Notes under the pieces: generated by a model
Told to the model about the DNA's origin: nothing
What the model saw: the letters and a program-made list of their open reading frames with translations, nothing else
Database searches by the model: none
Assembly (NCBI RefSeq): GCF_000407545.1
Contig: NZ_ASWH01000001.1
Location: 2,557,501-2,621,500, forward strand
Source: Enterococcus gilvus ATCC BAA-350
GTDB lineage: Bacteria; Bacillota; Bacilli; Lactobacillales; Enterococcaceae
Length of the DNA stretch: 64,000 nt
Direction: 5' to 3'
Shown: one piece after another, positions 17,158-25,256 of the stretch
Layout: every line of letters starts with the position of its first letter
How positions within the stretch are numbered: the stretch's first letter is position 1
Position numbers and translations under genes: made by a program

Positions 17158-17850
17158 CTATTGGAGCGCTACTGGGAAGATCGTCCCAAGGATCATTGCA
17201 CCCAGGATCGCGCCGCCAGCGATCGGTTTTTTCCAAGCATAAAAGCCCAGTGCACCTAAAGTCGCGCCAATCCCGATCGGAATCGATGCCCCGCAAGCAC
17301 TCAAAATGATCAATGGCCCTAAGAAACGGCCAGAAGAGTTTCCGGCACCCATCATGACATCTGCCCCAAAAGTCGAATTTGCCTGATTGATCGTGAACTT
17401 ACGGATCAAAATGATCACGCCGCCCACCAGCAATCCTAAAACAGCCCCTGTCATCAAGGACAAAGCAAAGTTGTCGATCGGTGCGCGGATACCCATACTC
17501 AAGAAGATCGCCGGAATCCCGATACCGATACCGGTCAAGATCGAACCACCCAAGTCCAAGATCCCAACCAACGATCCCTCTAAAATACGTGCAAACAAGA
17601 AGCTTGCTCCAAAGGCTGCGGCAGCGCCATACGAGCCGCCATCAAGTCCCGCCTTCAGCATCGCCACGATCGATACTTCGTTAAAGGCCCCAACTCCGTG
17701 CACCACATACATATGTGTGCCGGCAAAAACAGCCGCGGCCATGATTCCTACAGTGATGGGAAACGCCCAATCCGCATACCAGAAACTTTTCGCCTTCTTC
17801 TCTTCAGAAAGTGCGAGTTGCTCTTTGCTCAATTCTTCTGTGTTGTCCAT
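17158..17850 (-). CDS. DUF4310 family membrane protein
   Basis: 230 residues. A basic/acidic cytoplasmic N-terminus (to about 25) is followed by six or so hydrophobic segments rich in Gly and Ala (FPITVGIMAAAVFAGTHMYVV, LDLGGSILTGIGIGIPAIFLS, IPIGIGATLGALGFYAWKK), ending in a short TIFPVALQ. It corresponds to the DUF4310 family, known as a fixed neighbour of DUF4311, DUF4312 and SFCGS proteins and DgaE/F-type genes. Probably one of two membrane subunits of a transporter. The function is undescribed as far as I know. Confidence 0.82.
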   Translation of the reverse strand: MDNTEELSKEQLALSEEKKAKSFWYADWAFPITVGIMAAAVFAGTHMYVVHGVGAFNEVSIVAMLKAGLDGGSYGAAAAFGASFLFARILEGSLVGILDLGGSILTGIGIGIPAIFLSMGIRAPIDNFALSLMTGAVLGLLVGGVIILIRKFTINQANSTFGADVMMGAGNSSGRFLGPLIILSACGASIPIGIGATLGALGFYAWKKPIAGGAILGAMILGTIFPVALQ

Positions 17851-17908
17851 TTATTTTCCTCCTCAGCGTATTTGTGTGTCGCTGCTTATCTAGTTATCCT
17901 TCTATTTT

Positions 17909-18688
17909 CTAACTCAACCCAAGCATTTTATGGATGTTTTCCAACCAATTTGGCGCCTGCAGCTTGAAGCTTTCCAAGACTTGCAGATCAAAGCCGCGGA
18001 AGAATCCGCTAAGAATGAAGAGTGCCACGATCGCCACCATCATCATCTTCGTTACTTTCGACCAGCCGATCTCATCGACCCCTTTACCGATCAAGATACC
18101 CAGTACCACACCCGGTACCGCGTTGCCCATGATCAATTGGGCGATCCCGCCGAAGAGTGTGCCCCAGAAGCCTGTCCGTTTTCCAGCATCCAACGCTGCC
18201 AGCCAGAAGATGACGGGCATAACGATGTTGATCAAAGTCGTTGCTGCGGGTACCAATACCGCCACCGCAGTTACTTGCAGTGCTTCAGGAATCGCTGCTG
18301 CCGTTGAATTCAGAAAGGCAACGACGATCGCCCCCACCACTGCACCAACAAAGCCCATTTTCCGAGGATCGTGCATGGATTCTGCCACATTTTTATTTTT
18401 AGCTAATAAGACCGAAGCTGCCCAGTTTGGAATGATCCGATGCGTCACATCCTGTGTGAAGGCGCCGGCTCCCACCGTTGATGCCCAGGCATTGAAGAAA
18501 AAGCCTAATCCGAATGAGAAATGCGATGCCGGATCACCCATACAGGCATTCATTTCTCCTAATGTACGGAAGGCCCCTAATCCCTGCGTACTTGGTGCAT
18601 GAAACATCCGTGCGGCCCCCATCGAGGCAGAAAAGCCCAACAAACCGCCAATGATGATTGATTTGATCAAAATTATTGTAAATTCCAC
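17909..18688 (-). CDS. DUF4311 family membrane protein
   Basis: 259 residues with about seven hydrophobic segments. The N-terminus (IILIKSIIIGGLLGFSASMGAARMFHAP) and the loop GLGAFRTLGEMNACMGDPASHFSFG are highly polar and conserved-looking, as in a substrate site. Later come FVGAVVGAIVVAFLNS and VPGVVLGILIGKGVDEIGW. This matches DUF4311. Together with DUF4310 it would form a two-part integral membrane complex. Its gene lies between DUF4312 (16-base gap) and DUF4310 (58-base gap). Confidence 0.82.
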   Translation of the reverse strand: MEFTIILIKSIIIGGLLGFSASMGAARMFHAPSTQGLGAFRTLGEMNACMGDPASHFSFGLGFFFNAWASTVGAGAFTQDVTHRIIPNWAASVLLAKNKNVAESMHDPRKMGFVGAVVGAIVVAFLNSTAAAIPEALQVTAVAVLVPAATTLINIVMPVIFWLAALDAGKRTGFWGTLFGGIAQLIMGNAVPGVVLGILIGKGVDEIGWSKVTKMMMVAIVALFILSGFFRGFDLQVLESFKLQAPNWLENIHKMLGLS

Positions 18689-18703
18689 TTCATAACTTCC
18701 CTT

Positions 18704-19060
18704 CTATGTTCTGATTTTTTTGGAAATGACCGGGATAGGAACGCCGTCTGGATCACTTGTCCTCTCTTGCGTAAAGACGACGTCATTGGCCTGCAAAGTC
18801 GTCACGTTGACTGTCACTTCAAGCACCACATGAAAGCTGGTTCTTTTTCGCGGAAAGAAGAAAAAGAGAAAGCGTTCCTTGTAGGTTTTTTCGACCGCTT
18901 TTACCACTTCCACCTCTACTGGCTCGATCCGTAAAATGACTTCCGATTCCTGCATCATTTTCTTTTGGATATCTCCCAGTGCACTTGCGAATGCATGCTG
19001 CTTGGTATCGCCTTTGCCTTCCACTGACACGATGACTTGTTGGCATTCTTGAATACTCAT
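18704..19060 (-). CDS. DUF4312 family protein
   Basis: 118 residues, soluble, no signal peptide. Core pattern: VSVEGKGDTKQHAFASALGDIQKKM followed by VILRIEPVEVEV and a strongly basic/aromatic KERFLFFFFPRKRTSFHVVLEVTVNV. This resembles DUF4312, always found next to DUF4311/4310. It is probably a cytoplasmic, membrane-associated subunit of the same system; the FFFFPRKR stretch could dip into the membrane face. Spacing of 12 bases from the SFCGS gene. Confidence 0.8.
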   Translation of the reverse strand: MSIQECQQVIVSVEGKGDTKQHAFASALGDIQKKMMQESEVILRIEPVEVEVVKAVEKTYKERFLFFFFPRKRTSFHVVLEVTVNVTTLQANDVVFTQERTSDPDGVPIPVISKKIRT

Positions 19061-19072
19061 TTGCTCATCTCC

Positions 19073-19426
19073 CTAATTGTGCTTCTTCTCAAAGGCTTCA
19101 ACCAATCGTTTGCCTAACTCTTCTTGATCCATAAAGCCAAAGCCTAAAACGGTCTTGCCATCATTGATCGCCGTGATCCCCTCTTCGACCGAACGCATCC
19201 CGTGACGCTCTGGATACCCGTATTTTGTTGCCGCGGTCAGTGCGCCTGCGCCCCCGCTTCCGCAAAAAGAGATGCCCATATCTGCTTTTTCCTGCTGCAT
19301 CACATCGCCTAAACGCATATCTGCGCCCATGCCCGGTACCACGACGGCTCTTCCGCCTGCTGCTTCTACACCTTTTGCTACATTTTGTCCTTTACCCATA
19401 CGGTCTGCGATTACTACTGTGATCAT
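19073..19426 (-). CDS. Glycine-rich SFCGS family protein
   Basis: 117 residues. The name-giving motif is exact: GISFCGSGGAGALTAATKYGYP. The rest (MITVVIADRMGKGQNVAKGVEAAGG, VVPGMGADMRLGDVM) has an alternating strand-helix layout. The Cys in a Gly-rich loop recalls the phosphorylated Cys loop of PTS EIIB proteins, although there the Cys sits near the N-terminus, so this is only a suggestive analogy. Cytoplasmic, second soluble component of the DUF4310-4312 system. Confidence 0.85.
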   Translation of the reverse strand: MITVVIADRMGKGQNVAKGVEAAGGRAVVVPGMGADMRLGDVMQQEKADMGISFCGSGGAGALTAATKYGYPERHGMRSVEEGITAINDGKTVLGFGFMDQEELGKRLVEAFEKKHN

Positions 19427-19443
19427 TTATTTTTCCCCCTAAA

Positions 19444-19770
19444 TTAATTTTGTTTGGCTGTTTCAAAGTGGATCGATAATACATACATCTCATCCTGTGA
19501 AGGGTTGTTGATCTTCTTCACAACTCCTTCTGCTAACTGCAATGCTTCTTGCGAGACTTCGCTGAACATCGTCGGATCGACTTCAGGAATCGCCTCCTGT
19601 TCTTTAGAACGCTTCAGCATCGCATCCAGATGGTTGATCAAAATCGTCCATTGCAATTCTGTCGGTTCTATCCTTGCTGCCTTCAGCTCACTTCCGAGCC
19701 AATCCAACAATTCTTTTAATTCCTTTTGGTACTCACTCGTTGCAATGATTTGTAGCGCCTCTCCAGTCAC
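19444..19770 (-). CDS. Small stand-alone PRD domain protein
   Basis: 108 residues that form little more than one PTS regulation domain: LQWTILINHLDAMLKRSKEQ contains the typical first conserved His, and the C-terminal half ends in MYVLSIHFETA with the second His. The start is a GTG 12 bases after AAGGAGG, a rather long spacing. In multi-domain regulators PRDs are phosphorylated by HPr or EIIB; here the free domain is encoded directly after the PRD regulator and before the SFCGS gene, suggesting it is a phosphorylation-sensing or phosphate-carrying part of the unknown system. Confidence 0.8.
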   Translation of the reverse strand: MTGEALQIIATSEYQKELKELLDWLGSELKAARIEPTELQWTILINHLDAMLKRSKEQEAIPEVDPTMFSEVSQEALQLAEGVVKKINNPSQDEMYVLSIHFETAKQN

Positions 19771-19873
19771 GGTCGTTCACTTCCTCCTTTTTCGTATTAC
19801 TGTAATTATTTTTCTTCAAGCCGCATACTCTTCTATTAACACGCGTCGACAAGGCGAATGCTTATTTAGAAAT

Positions 19874-21718
19874 TCATGCTTTGATATACGCAAACAGTGC
19901 ATTGATCTCTGATTGATTGATAGCCAGGTTGTGTTCAGTGAATAAGTGCGCGATCTGTTTGGTGTATGACGCTGCCACGGTATTCGCTTCTTCTACCTTG
20001 CTGCCTTCCATTGTGTATTGCTGGTCAAAGGTGATACGGTGGACCATCAAAAATACATGCAGCAAGAATGCTTCGCGGTATTCTTGATTGAGCTGCTCTT
20101 GAAAGACGAGCAATAATTTTTCATAGATCGTGTATGCCTGTAAAATCAGCTCTTTGCTGAAATCCTCTAGCGATGTCCGATTTCCTGCCGGCTCCAGTCG
20201 TAACTTTCGAGTGCCTTTTTGCGGAGACTGCTGCAGGATTTTTTTGACTGCCTGTTGGATCTTCTCCAGATCCTGTTTCGTCGGCAGCGGATGCACCTTG
20301 ATAAATTCGCAATCCATTCCTTCGATCGGAAAAATGCTGATGACCAATTCTGGTTCCTTTTGCTTAATGATCTCCTGGGCATTCAACACAGACGCAAATG
20401 CAGCGATCTCGATATTCGATAGCTCCTCCGAGATTTTCTGCTTGATCAGACTTGTCACTCCTAACCCCGTCGAGCAAACGTAAACGGCACGGACACTCCT
20501 GAGGTCGGCCGCTTTTTCATAAGAAACGAGAAAATGAAGCGCGATGTAGGCGATAAACGAATCATTGATCAACAGGCTTTTCCCTTGGATCTCCCGTCGT
20601 ACGACCGTTTCGATGGCTTCAAAGAGTTCGGGATACTTGGCTTTGATGTCCTCTTTGAAGGGGTTGTACTCATTCACAAATTTTTGTTTGCGAGACAGCC
20701 GCATCGATAAGTGTGCGTAGAGATTCGTCAAGAGCTGCGGATCATTAAAGAATGAATAATTGATTTTTTTACTTACCTTTAAGATCAAATTCTCCGTCAA
20801 GGTCATAACATCCTGCTGCGGATCATTCTCGAAGGTATCGCTGTAAATGTAGCGGTATTCGTCTTCAAACAACGGCAATTGATACTGATCGAAGACTTGC
20901 TGCATCAATAAGTAAGAGAGTTCCTGTTGTTCTTTAGGATCATTCAACAGTTGATACCGCCCGATCGTGTATTCATTTTGCAAACGCACCGTAGCGATCG
21001 CGACGCGTATCAACATATTCAGCAGCTCTGCATAATTCAGCTCCGACGTGTCGATTTGCTTCAGCAATTGCCTCATATCTCCCAAAACTTGATTGAAGAC
21101 TTTTTGAAAAGCCGTTTCCTTCGCTGAATACAGCTCATAGCCTTCCTGCTTTTCACTTTGCAAAAGCAGATCCATGATTTTATAGATGTCGTAATCCGTC
21201 AGGTCCTTTTGCAAAACCTCCTCGATCAATAGCCGAACCTGATGCTCCGGTCCTGTGATCAGAAACCCTTTGCGGGGGACACGCGCCAAGGTCAGTCCTA
21301 GAGACTCCAAGCGTACTTCTAAAACCTCCAGATCATTTAGGATCGTGTCCTTGCTGACCATCAGCCGATCCGCTAATTCCAAAGAAGTGATCGCTTGGTT
21401 CGTCAGCATCAAATGGATACTTAACCGATCCAGCCGCAGCGTCTGATCCGCAAACAGCTCCAATCGATCGACGCCCATCAACTCACTTTTCAGCTTGATC
21501 CTTTCGGAATCACTCAAGACTAGCCAGACCCCCTGACTCCTCTTGCTCGTCAGGTCGTGATTTCGTTCCTTCAGCCAAGCACGGATGCTGTCCAGATCAT
21601 ATTTGATCGTGCGTACGCTTACATTCCGCTGATCTGCTAGCTCCTTGGTCGTCATTGGCTCCGTATTCTCAAGTAATTGAAACAAAACCTGTATTTGTCG
21701 TTTCGTTATCTGCTGCAT
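19874..21718 (-). CDS. PRD/EIIB-domain transcriptional regulator (BglG/MtlR-like activator)
   Basis: 614 residues. Two N-terminal helix-turn-helix units (about 5-50, MTTKELADQRNVSVRTIKYDL; about 95-135, SLELADRLMVSKDTILNDLEV) indicate DNA rather than RNA binding. Two PRDs follow (about 190-400), then an EIIB-like domain at about 405-490 with the phosphorylatable Cys in VYVCSTGLGVTSLIKQK, and a third PRD-like domain at the C-terminus instead of the usual EIIA domain. It should activate the operon depending on PTS-type phosphorylation. First gene of the operon, with its own promoter and an inverted repeat just upstream of the -35, suggesting autoregulation. Confidence 0.85.
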   Translation of the reverse strand: MQQITKRQIQVLFQLLENTEPMTTKELADQRNVSVRTIKYDLDSIRAWLKERNHDLTSKRSQGVWLVLSDSERIKLKSELMGVDRLELFADQTLRLDRLSIHLMLTNQAITSLELADRLMVSKDTILNDLEVLEVRLESLGLTLARVPRKGFLITGPEHQVRLLIEEVLQKDLTDYDIYKIMDLLLQSEKQEGYELYSAKETAFQKVFNQVLGDMRQLLKQIDTSELNYAELLNMLIRVAIATVRLQNEYTIGRYQLLNDPKEQQELSYLLMQQVFDQYQLPLFEDEYRYIYSDTFENDPQQDVMTLTENLILKVSKKINYSFFNDPQLLTNLYAHLSMRLSRKQKFVNEYNPFKEDIKAKYPELFEAIETVVRREIQGKSLLINDSFIAYIALHFLVSYEKAADLRSVRAVYVCSTGLGVTSLIKQKISEELSNIEIAAFASVLNAQEIIKQKEPELVISIFPIEGMDCEFIKVHPLPTKQDLEKIQQAVKKILQQSPQKGTRKLRLEPAGNRTSLEDFSKELILQAYTIYEKLLLVFQEQLNQEYREAFLLHVFLMVHRITFDQQYTMEGSKVEEANTVAASYTKQIAHLFTEHNLAINQSEINALFAYIKA

Positions 21719-21741
21719 GCTGCTCTCTCCTTACACCTATT

Positions 21742-21770
21742 ACTATAGTGATTTGTGTTTCCCGTAACAA
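21742..21770 (-). promoter_or_regulatory. Promoter of the PRD regulator/DgaEF operon
   Basis: Minus strand TTGTTA, 17-base spacer, TATAGT, ending 24 bases before the regulator's ATG. Confidence 0.6.
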
Positions 21771-21780
21771 TATGAAATGG

Positions 21781-21800
21781 TTGCACTTACTCTAGTGCAA
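21781..21800. promoter_or_regulatory. Inverted repeat operator candidate for the PRD regulator
   Basis: TTGCACT-6 bases-AGTGCAA, a perfect 7-base inverted repeat 10 bases upstream of the -35, the usual place for an activator site. A related half-site TTGCACTAAG occurs at 21890. The remainder of the 426-base gap to the plus-strand gene holds no gene. Confidence 0.5.
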
Positions 21801-22084
21801 CAAATTCACATCTCATCGGATATTTAGTGGCTCTTTGCAGCGTCTATTAAAAAATACTGCCCAATACGCAGTCATTCTCTGCAAAACGATTGCACTAAGC
21901 CTTTCTTAAAGTAGCATCTTCAAGATCTTCTGTAACGCATTATTCAAAAACTTTTTTTCTTATTAAAATCTTTGATAGAACCCCCCGTTTAAATAACTTC
22001 TATTATCAATCGATCCTTGCGAAAACAATAATAATCACATTAAAAAAAACTACAAATAATCATTGAATTTTTTTCACAAATTCA

Positions 22085-22112
22085 TTTTCCAGCCGCCGAG
22101 CTGTGATACATT
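22085..22112 (+). promoter_or_regulatory. Possible promoter of the GT-C-like membrane protein gene
   Basis: TTTTCC, 16-base spacer, TGA-TACATT (extended -10). Weak -35; 32 bases upstream of the start. Confidence 0.3.
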
Positions 22113-22144
22113 ATCTGTTGACTGTATGACGAAAGGAGACTTCG

Positions 22145-23470
22145 ATGCTCAACGAAAATTTTTTACCTACAAAAAAATCCGCCTTGCCAGCATGGCCTAC
22201 ACTCAAACGGTTCTTGCTGCTGACTAGCGGAATAGCCATGATTTTGTTCTTGAATTTCAATAAAATCAGTTTTTTCGCAGATGATTTGTTTTTTATCCAA
22301 TCGGATCAGCAATTGTTGATGCTGACCTTGGCTGAGCGTTATGAAACGTGGACCTCTCGTCTGCTGATTGAAGGCCTGTTGCTCTTTTTCGCCCACCATC
22401 TTTTTCTATGGCGGCTTTGCAACAGTGTGATGATGATTCTGTTTGCTCTTTTTTTAGCACTCTACACGACGTCTCAGCGAAAAGTTGTTCATCTGTATTT
22501 AGCGCTGCTTTTCTTTTTTACGATCCCTTTGAAAACCTTGCAGACTGCCGGCTGGCTGACCACTAGTTTAAATTATTTGTGGCCTGTGACCGTGGGTCTG
22601 ATCGGTATCTTTCCTATTCTGAAATGGTATAAGAACGGCGCTCGCAGCGGTGCGACCACTCAGATCTTTTGCAACTTTTTACTGCTCTTTGCCTGCAATT
22701 CAGAGGTCGTGGCGCTATTTCTATTGCTGTTGCTGCTGGGGTTGATCAGCTATTCCTACATCAAGGATGGAAAATTCCCTAAGCTGCTGGTTTTCCCAGT
22801 GCTGATCAGTTACTGCAGTATTCTTTTTGCTCTCCACGCTCCCGGCAGTATGGCGAGAATAATGCAGGAAGCAAAAGTGACTTTCAATGATTTTCAACAG
22901 GTTAGTTTGTTTCATAAGCTTGATCTAGGCTTCTCTTCTACCTGCTATGAATTTTTCTTCAGCAGCAATCTCTTGGTCCTTTTCTTCTTTTCTTTGATTC
23001 TTTTAGGGGTCCTTCGTAACCAGTCGTCCCATTTCACGCGGTTTTCTGCCTGTATGCCGACAGTCATCCTGTTTGGTTCCGTGATCCAACGCTCCCTCAG
23101 TCATTGGCGAGCGCAAAGCATGGTGGCACGCACACTGAAAAGCGTCAACACGCAGCTCTTTCCTTACGACGAGATTCTCTTTGCACTATTGTTTCTTTGT
23201 ACGTTATGGGCGCTGATCCATTCCGTAAAAAGCATAAAAAAAGGGATTTTCTTGAGCTTTCTTTTTCTGACAGGCTTCATCATGCGTGTTTTGATCGGGT
23301 TCACCCCCGCGATCTGGTCGTCTGACTTCCGTACATTTTTCATTTTCTATGTATGTATCCTGTATCTCTCGCTGATCCTTTATCAGGAAACCTTCTATTT
23401 ACCCTATACAAAATATTTGGTTCTTTTTTTCAATCTCGCAGGGCTGCTCACCTTTCTTTCCTTGCTATAG
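22145..23470 (+). CDS. Polytopic membrane protein, GT-C glycosyltransferase-like (DUF6056-like)
   Basis: 441 residues with ten or more hydrophobic segments. After the first membrane segment comes SFFADDLFFIQSD; an acidic pair in the first outer loop is the hallmark of GT-C enzymes that use polyprenyl-phosphate sugars. WTSRLLIEGLLLFF then follows, as in GtrII/DUF6056-type proteins. It probably adds a sugar to a surface glycan from the outer face of the membrane, but acceptor and sugar are unknown. AAGGAG is 7 bases before the ATG. Single gene closed by a terminator shared with corA. Confidence 0.65.
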   Translation: MLNENFLPTKKSALPAWPTLKRFLLLTSGIAMILFLNFNKISFFADDLFFIQSDQQLLMLTLAERYETWTSRLLIEGLLLFFAHHLFLWRLCNSVMMILFALFLALYTTSQRKVVHLYLALLFFFTIPLKTLQTAGWLTTSLNYLWPVTVGLIGIFPILKWYKNGARSGATTQIFCNFLLLFACNSEVVALFLLLLLLGLISYSYIKDGKFPKLLVFPVLISYCSILFALHAPGSMARIMQEAKVTFNDFQQVSLFHKLDLGFSSTCYEFFFSSNLLVLFFFSLILLGVLRNQSSHFTRFSACMPTVILFGSVIQRSLSHWRAQSMVARTLKSVNTQLFPYDEILFALLFLCTLWALIHSVKSIKKGIFLSFLFLTGFIMRVLIGFTPAIWSSDFRTFFIFYVCILYLSLILYQETFYLPYTKYLVLFFNLAGLLTFLSLL

Positions 23471-23471
23471 C

Positions 23472-23502
23472 AAAAGACCATGCCGCGTTGGCATGGTCTT
23501 TG
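23472..23502. terminator. Bidirectional terminator between convergent genes
   Basis: Twelve-base perfect stem AAAGACCATGCC/GGCATGGTCTTT with a 5-base loop. It sits exactly between the stop codons of the membrane protein gene and corA. Confidence 0.9.
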
Positions 23503-24408
23503 TTATTTCATCATTTTTCGCAGGACATAGGATAAACCGAACCAGAGAAACAAACTGATCACGATCACGATGATCCACCCCGAAGCATTGTGCTCGAATG
23601 GCAGCGGGACATTCATCCCGAAAAATCCTGAAACGATCGTAGGAATCGTCAGCAGAACAGACAGCACGGTCAAGATCCGCATCGTATCATTCAAATTATT
23701 GTTCAGCACGTTATTATAGGTACCTGATAATTGCTGCAAGATTTGCGAGGAAAGCTGTGTCATTTCCACTAATTGCTGCGCCTCGATCAATACATCATCC
23801 AGGCTTTCTTTTTCCTGATCGCTCAACCGCCGATAGATCCCGTGGGTTTTGATTTGTTGCACTAATAACACATTTTGACGAGAGGCGGTCACGAAATAAA
23901 CGATCCCTGTTTCCAGATCCGATAACAGCAAGAGGTTTTGCTTTGTCGTCTTGTCCTTCAATAGATTACTGATGCGTTTTCGGTCACGATCCATGCCCTC
24001 TACAAAAGGGAAAAATTGATCGGATATAATGAAGAGACTGCCAAACAGCAGCTCAAACAGCGTACTTTGGGGATTTTTTTCTAAGTAACTCTTGATCTCA
24101 AAATATAGATATTTGCTTTGTTGGTTCGTGACAGTGATCAGCGTGCGATTCACCACGATGAATGTCATAGGCACCGTTTCGTAGTGATTGTCGATCTTTC
24201 GCCGATTCGGCGCGTTAAAGATCAGCAACAATACATCCGTCGCCTTGTCGTAATCCAGATGGGCCCGTTCGTTTCGGTCCAATGAATAATCGACGAATTC
24301 GCTGTCGATCCCATAATCGCGATACAAATTCTTCAATTCATCTTCATTTTCTGCCTCGATGTTTACCCAACTGTTCATCTTATTGTTGAAAACTTCTTTT
24401 GTATACAT
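23503..24408 (-). CDS. CorA family divalent cation transporter
   Basis: 301 residues, normal CorA length. The large soluble N-terminal domain is followed by two C-terminal membrane segments, and the invariant selectivity-loop motif is present in SGFFGMNVPLPF. The C-terminus is basic (LRKMMK). Forms a pentameric channel for Mg2+ (or Co2+/Ni2+) influx. The preceding helix carries LNDTMRILTVLSVLLTIP, which is typical for the gating stalk. Monocistronic. Confidence 0.93.
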   Translation of the reverse strand: MYTKEVFNNKMNSWVNIEAENEDELKNLYRDYGIDSEFVDYSLDRNERAHLDYDKATDVLLLIFNAPNRRKIDNHYETVPMTFIVVNRTLITVTNQQSKYLYFEIKSYLEKNPQSTLFELLFGSLFIISDQFFPFVEGMDRDRKRISNLLKDKTTKQNLLLLSDLETGIVYFVTASRQNVLLVQQIKTHGIYRRLSDQEKESLDDVLIEAQQLVEMTQLSSQILQQLSGTYNNVLNNNLNDTMRILTVLSVLLTIPTIVSGFFGMNVPLPFEHNASGWIIVIVISLFLWFGLSYVLRKMMK

Positions 24409-24500
24409 GGCCTATCTCCCAGCGTTCATTCGATTCGTTTGAATTTTATCACAGAACGCTTAAAATGTACCACTAATGCCGCTGCTTTTTTCTCAGCGAT

Positions 24501-24525
24501 AAAAAAAGAGCTGAAAGATCACTCT
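24501..24525 (-). terminator. Terminator overlapping the stop of the small hypothetical gene
   Basis: Minus strand AGAGTGA/TCA-G-CTCT stem with one bulge, then TTTTTTT. The hairpin includes the stop codon at 24519-24521. Confidence 0.55.
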
Positions 24526-24854
24526 TCCAACCCTTTCCCATAGCTTTCCACATGCATGAAGCCCCAGTTGGTGGGCATATAGTACCCGTCAACTGCCATA
24601 TCTTTCAAATCACTGGAAACCAATTGCCCGGTGATGTAATAAATTCGTTTTGCTTTACGCTCCGCCTCGCCTAATTTGTCTAATAAGCCATTCAAATCAT
24701 ATTCGGGCATCAAAAAATAATGGAAATTGAACCCTTTTAAGCGCTCGTGTGTGATCGCCCCTTCAAAGGTCAATAATTTTTGCAGCTCTTCATCATTGAA
24801 TGTCAAATCTGTCGACGTCAAGGTCAAGCCCTTATACTCAAATGAATCTGTCAT
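24519..24854 (-). CDS. Small hypothetical protein
   Basis: About 111 residues, soluble, acidic, no signal peptide. Two adjacent ATG codons (24857 and 24854) follow AAGGGG; the second has the better spacing (about 7 bases). The central part (GFNFHYFLMPEYDLNGLLDKLGEAERKAKRIYYI) and the Tyr/Trp-rich end (GYYMPTNWGFMHVES) do not match a family I know. It has its own terminator. A real gene by start signals and codon pattern; no function can be given. Confidence 0.6.
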   Translation of the reverse strand: MTDSFEYKGLTLTSTDLTFNDEELQKLLTFEGAITHERLKGFNFHYFLMPEYDLNGLLDKLGEAERKAKRIYYITGQLVSSDLKDMAVDGYYMPTNWGFMHVESYGKGLEE

Positions 24855-24900
24855 CATGCCACCCCTTCGACTCATTTTACCATAACGGAAAATCGTGTCA

Positions 24901-25185
24901 CTATCTTTTATTCCGCAGGTGATTGATGAGAATCTGCAGCAGCATGATACTTGTCGTGATGAGCGCCGTTTTCAGCATCAAATTTTCTTCTTTGGTCAAT
25001 TTTTTTACTTTTTTGACAGTATTTGGTTTATAGGGAATTCGTTCGCCCCGTACTAGCAATCGGTGAGAATTCACCCCATAAGGCGTACAGGTCAATAAGG
25101 TAGCATAGTCCTTGCCCTTTTCCGCCTTTAGGGTTTCCGATTCCCCTTCTATTAATATAGAAGAAAGAAAATCCCTTCTTACCAA
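24901..25185 (-). pseudogene. Class C sortase remnant (C-terminal third only)
   Basis: 94 codons that encode only the end of a pilin-specific sortase: the catalytic Cys strand TLLTCTPYGVNSHRLLVRG with the active-site Cys and Arg, then a C-terminal membrane segment (about 70-88) and RNKR. The lid (DPF), the TLEVPKI core and the catalytic His (LTGH) are missing. The frame runs straight into the terminator of the next gene, so the 5' two thirds were deleted. Nineteen residues around the Cys are identical to the intact sortase at 27233-28051, but the codons differ, so this is an old second copy rather than a recent duplication. Confidence 0.8.
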
Positions 25186-25193
25186 CTCATTTG

Positions 25194-25232
25194 TCTAAAA
25201 AAAAGCAGTCGAAGAGGGATTCTCCAACTGCT
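25194..25232 (-). terminator. Terminator after the esterase gene
   Basis: AGCAGT...ACTGCT stem with partial inner pairing (AGAA/TTCT-type), followed on the minus strand by T8. Confidence 0.75.
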
Positions 25233-25256
25233 GCTTGCTTCTGTTTAATGAAGGAC

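Noticed and set aside
23104..23535. Overlapping plus-strand frames inside the GT-C-like membrane protein gene as separate small genes
   Set aside because: They are out of frame with the clear 441-residue membrane protein and have no start signals.
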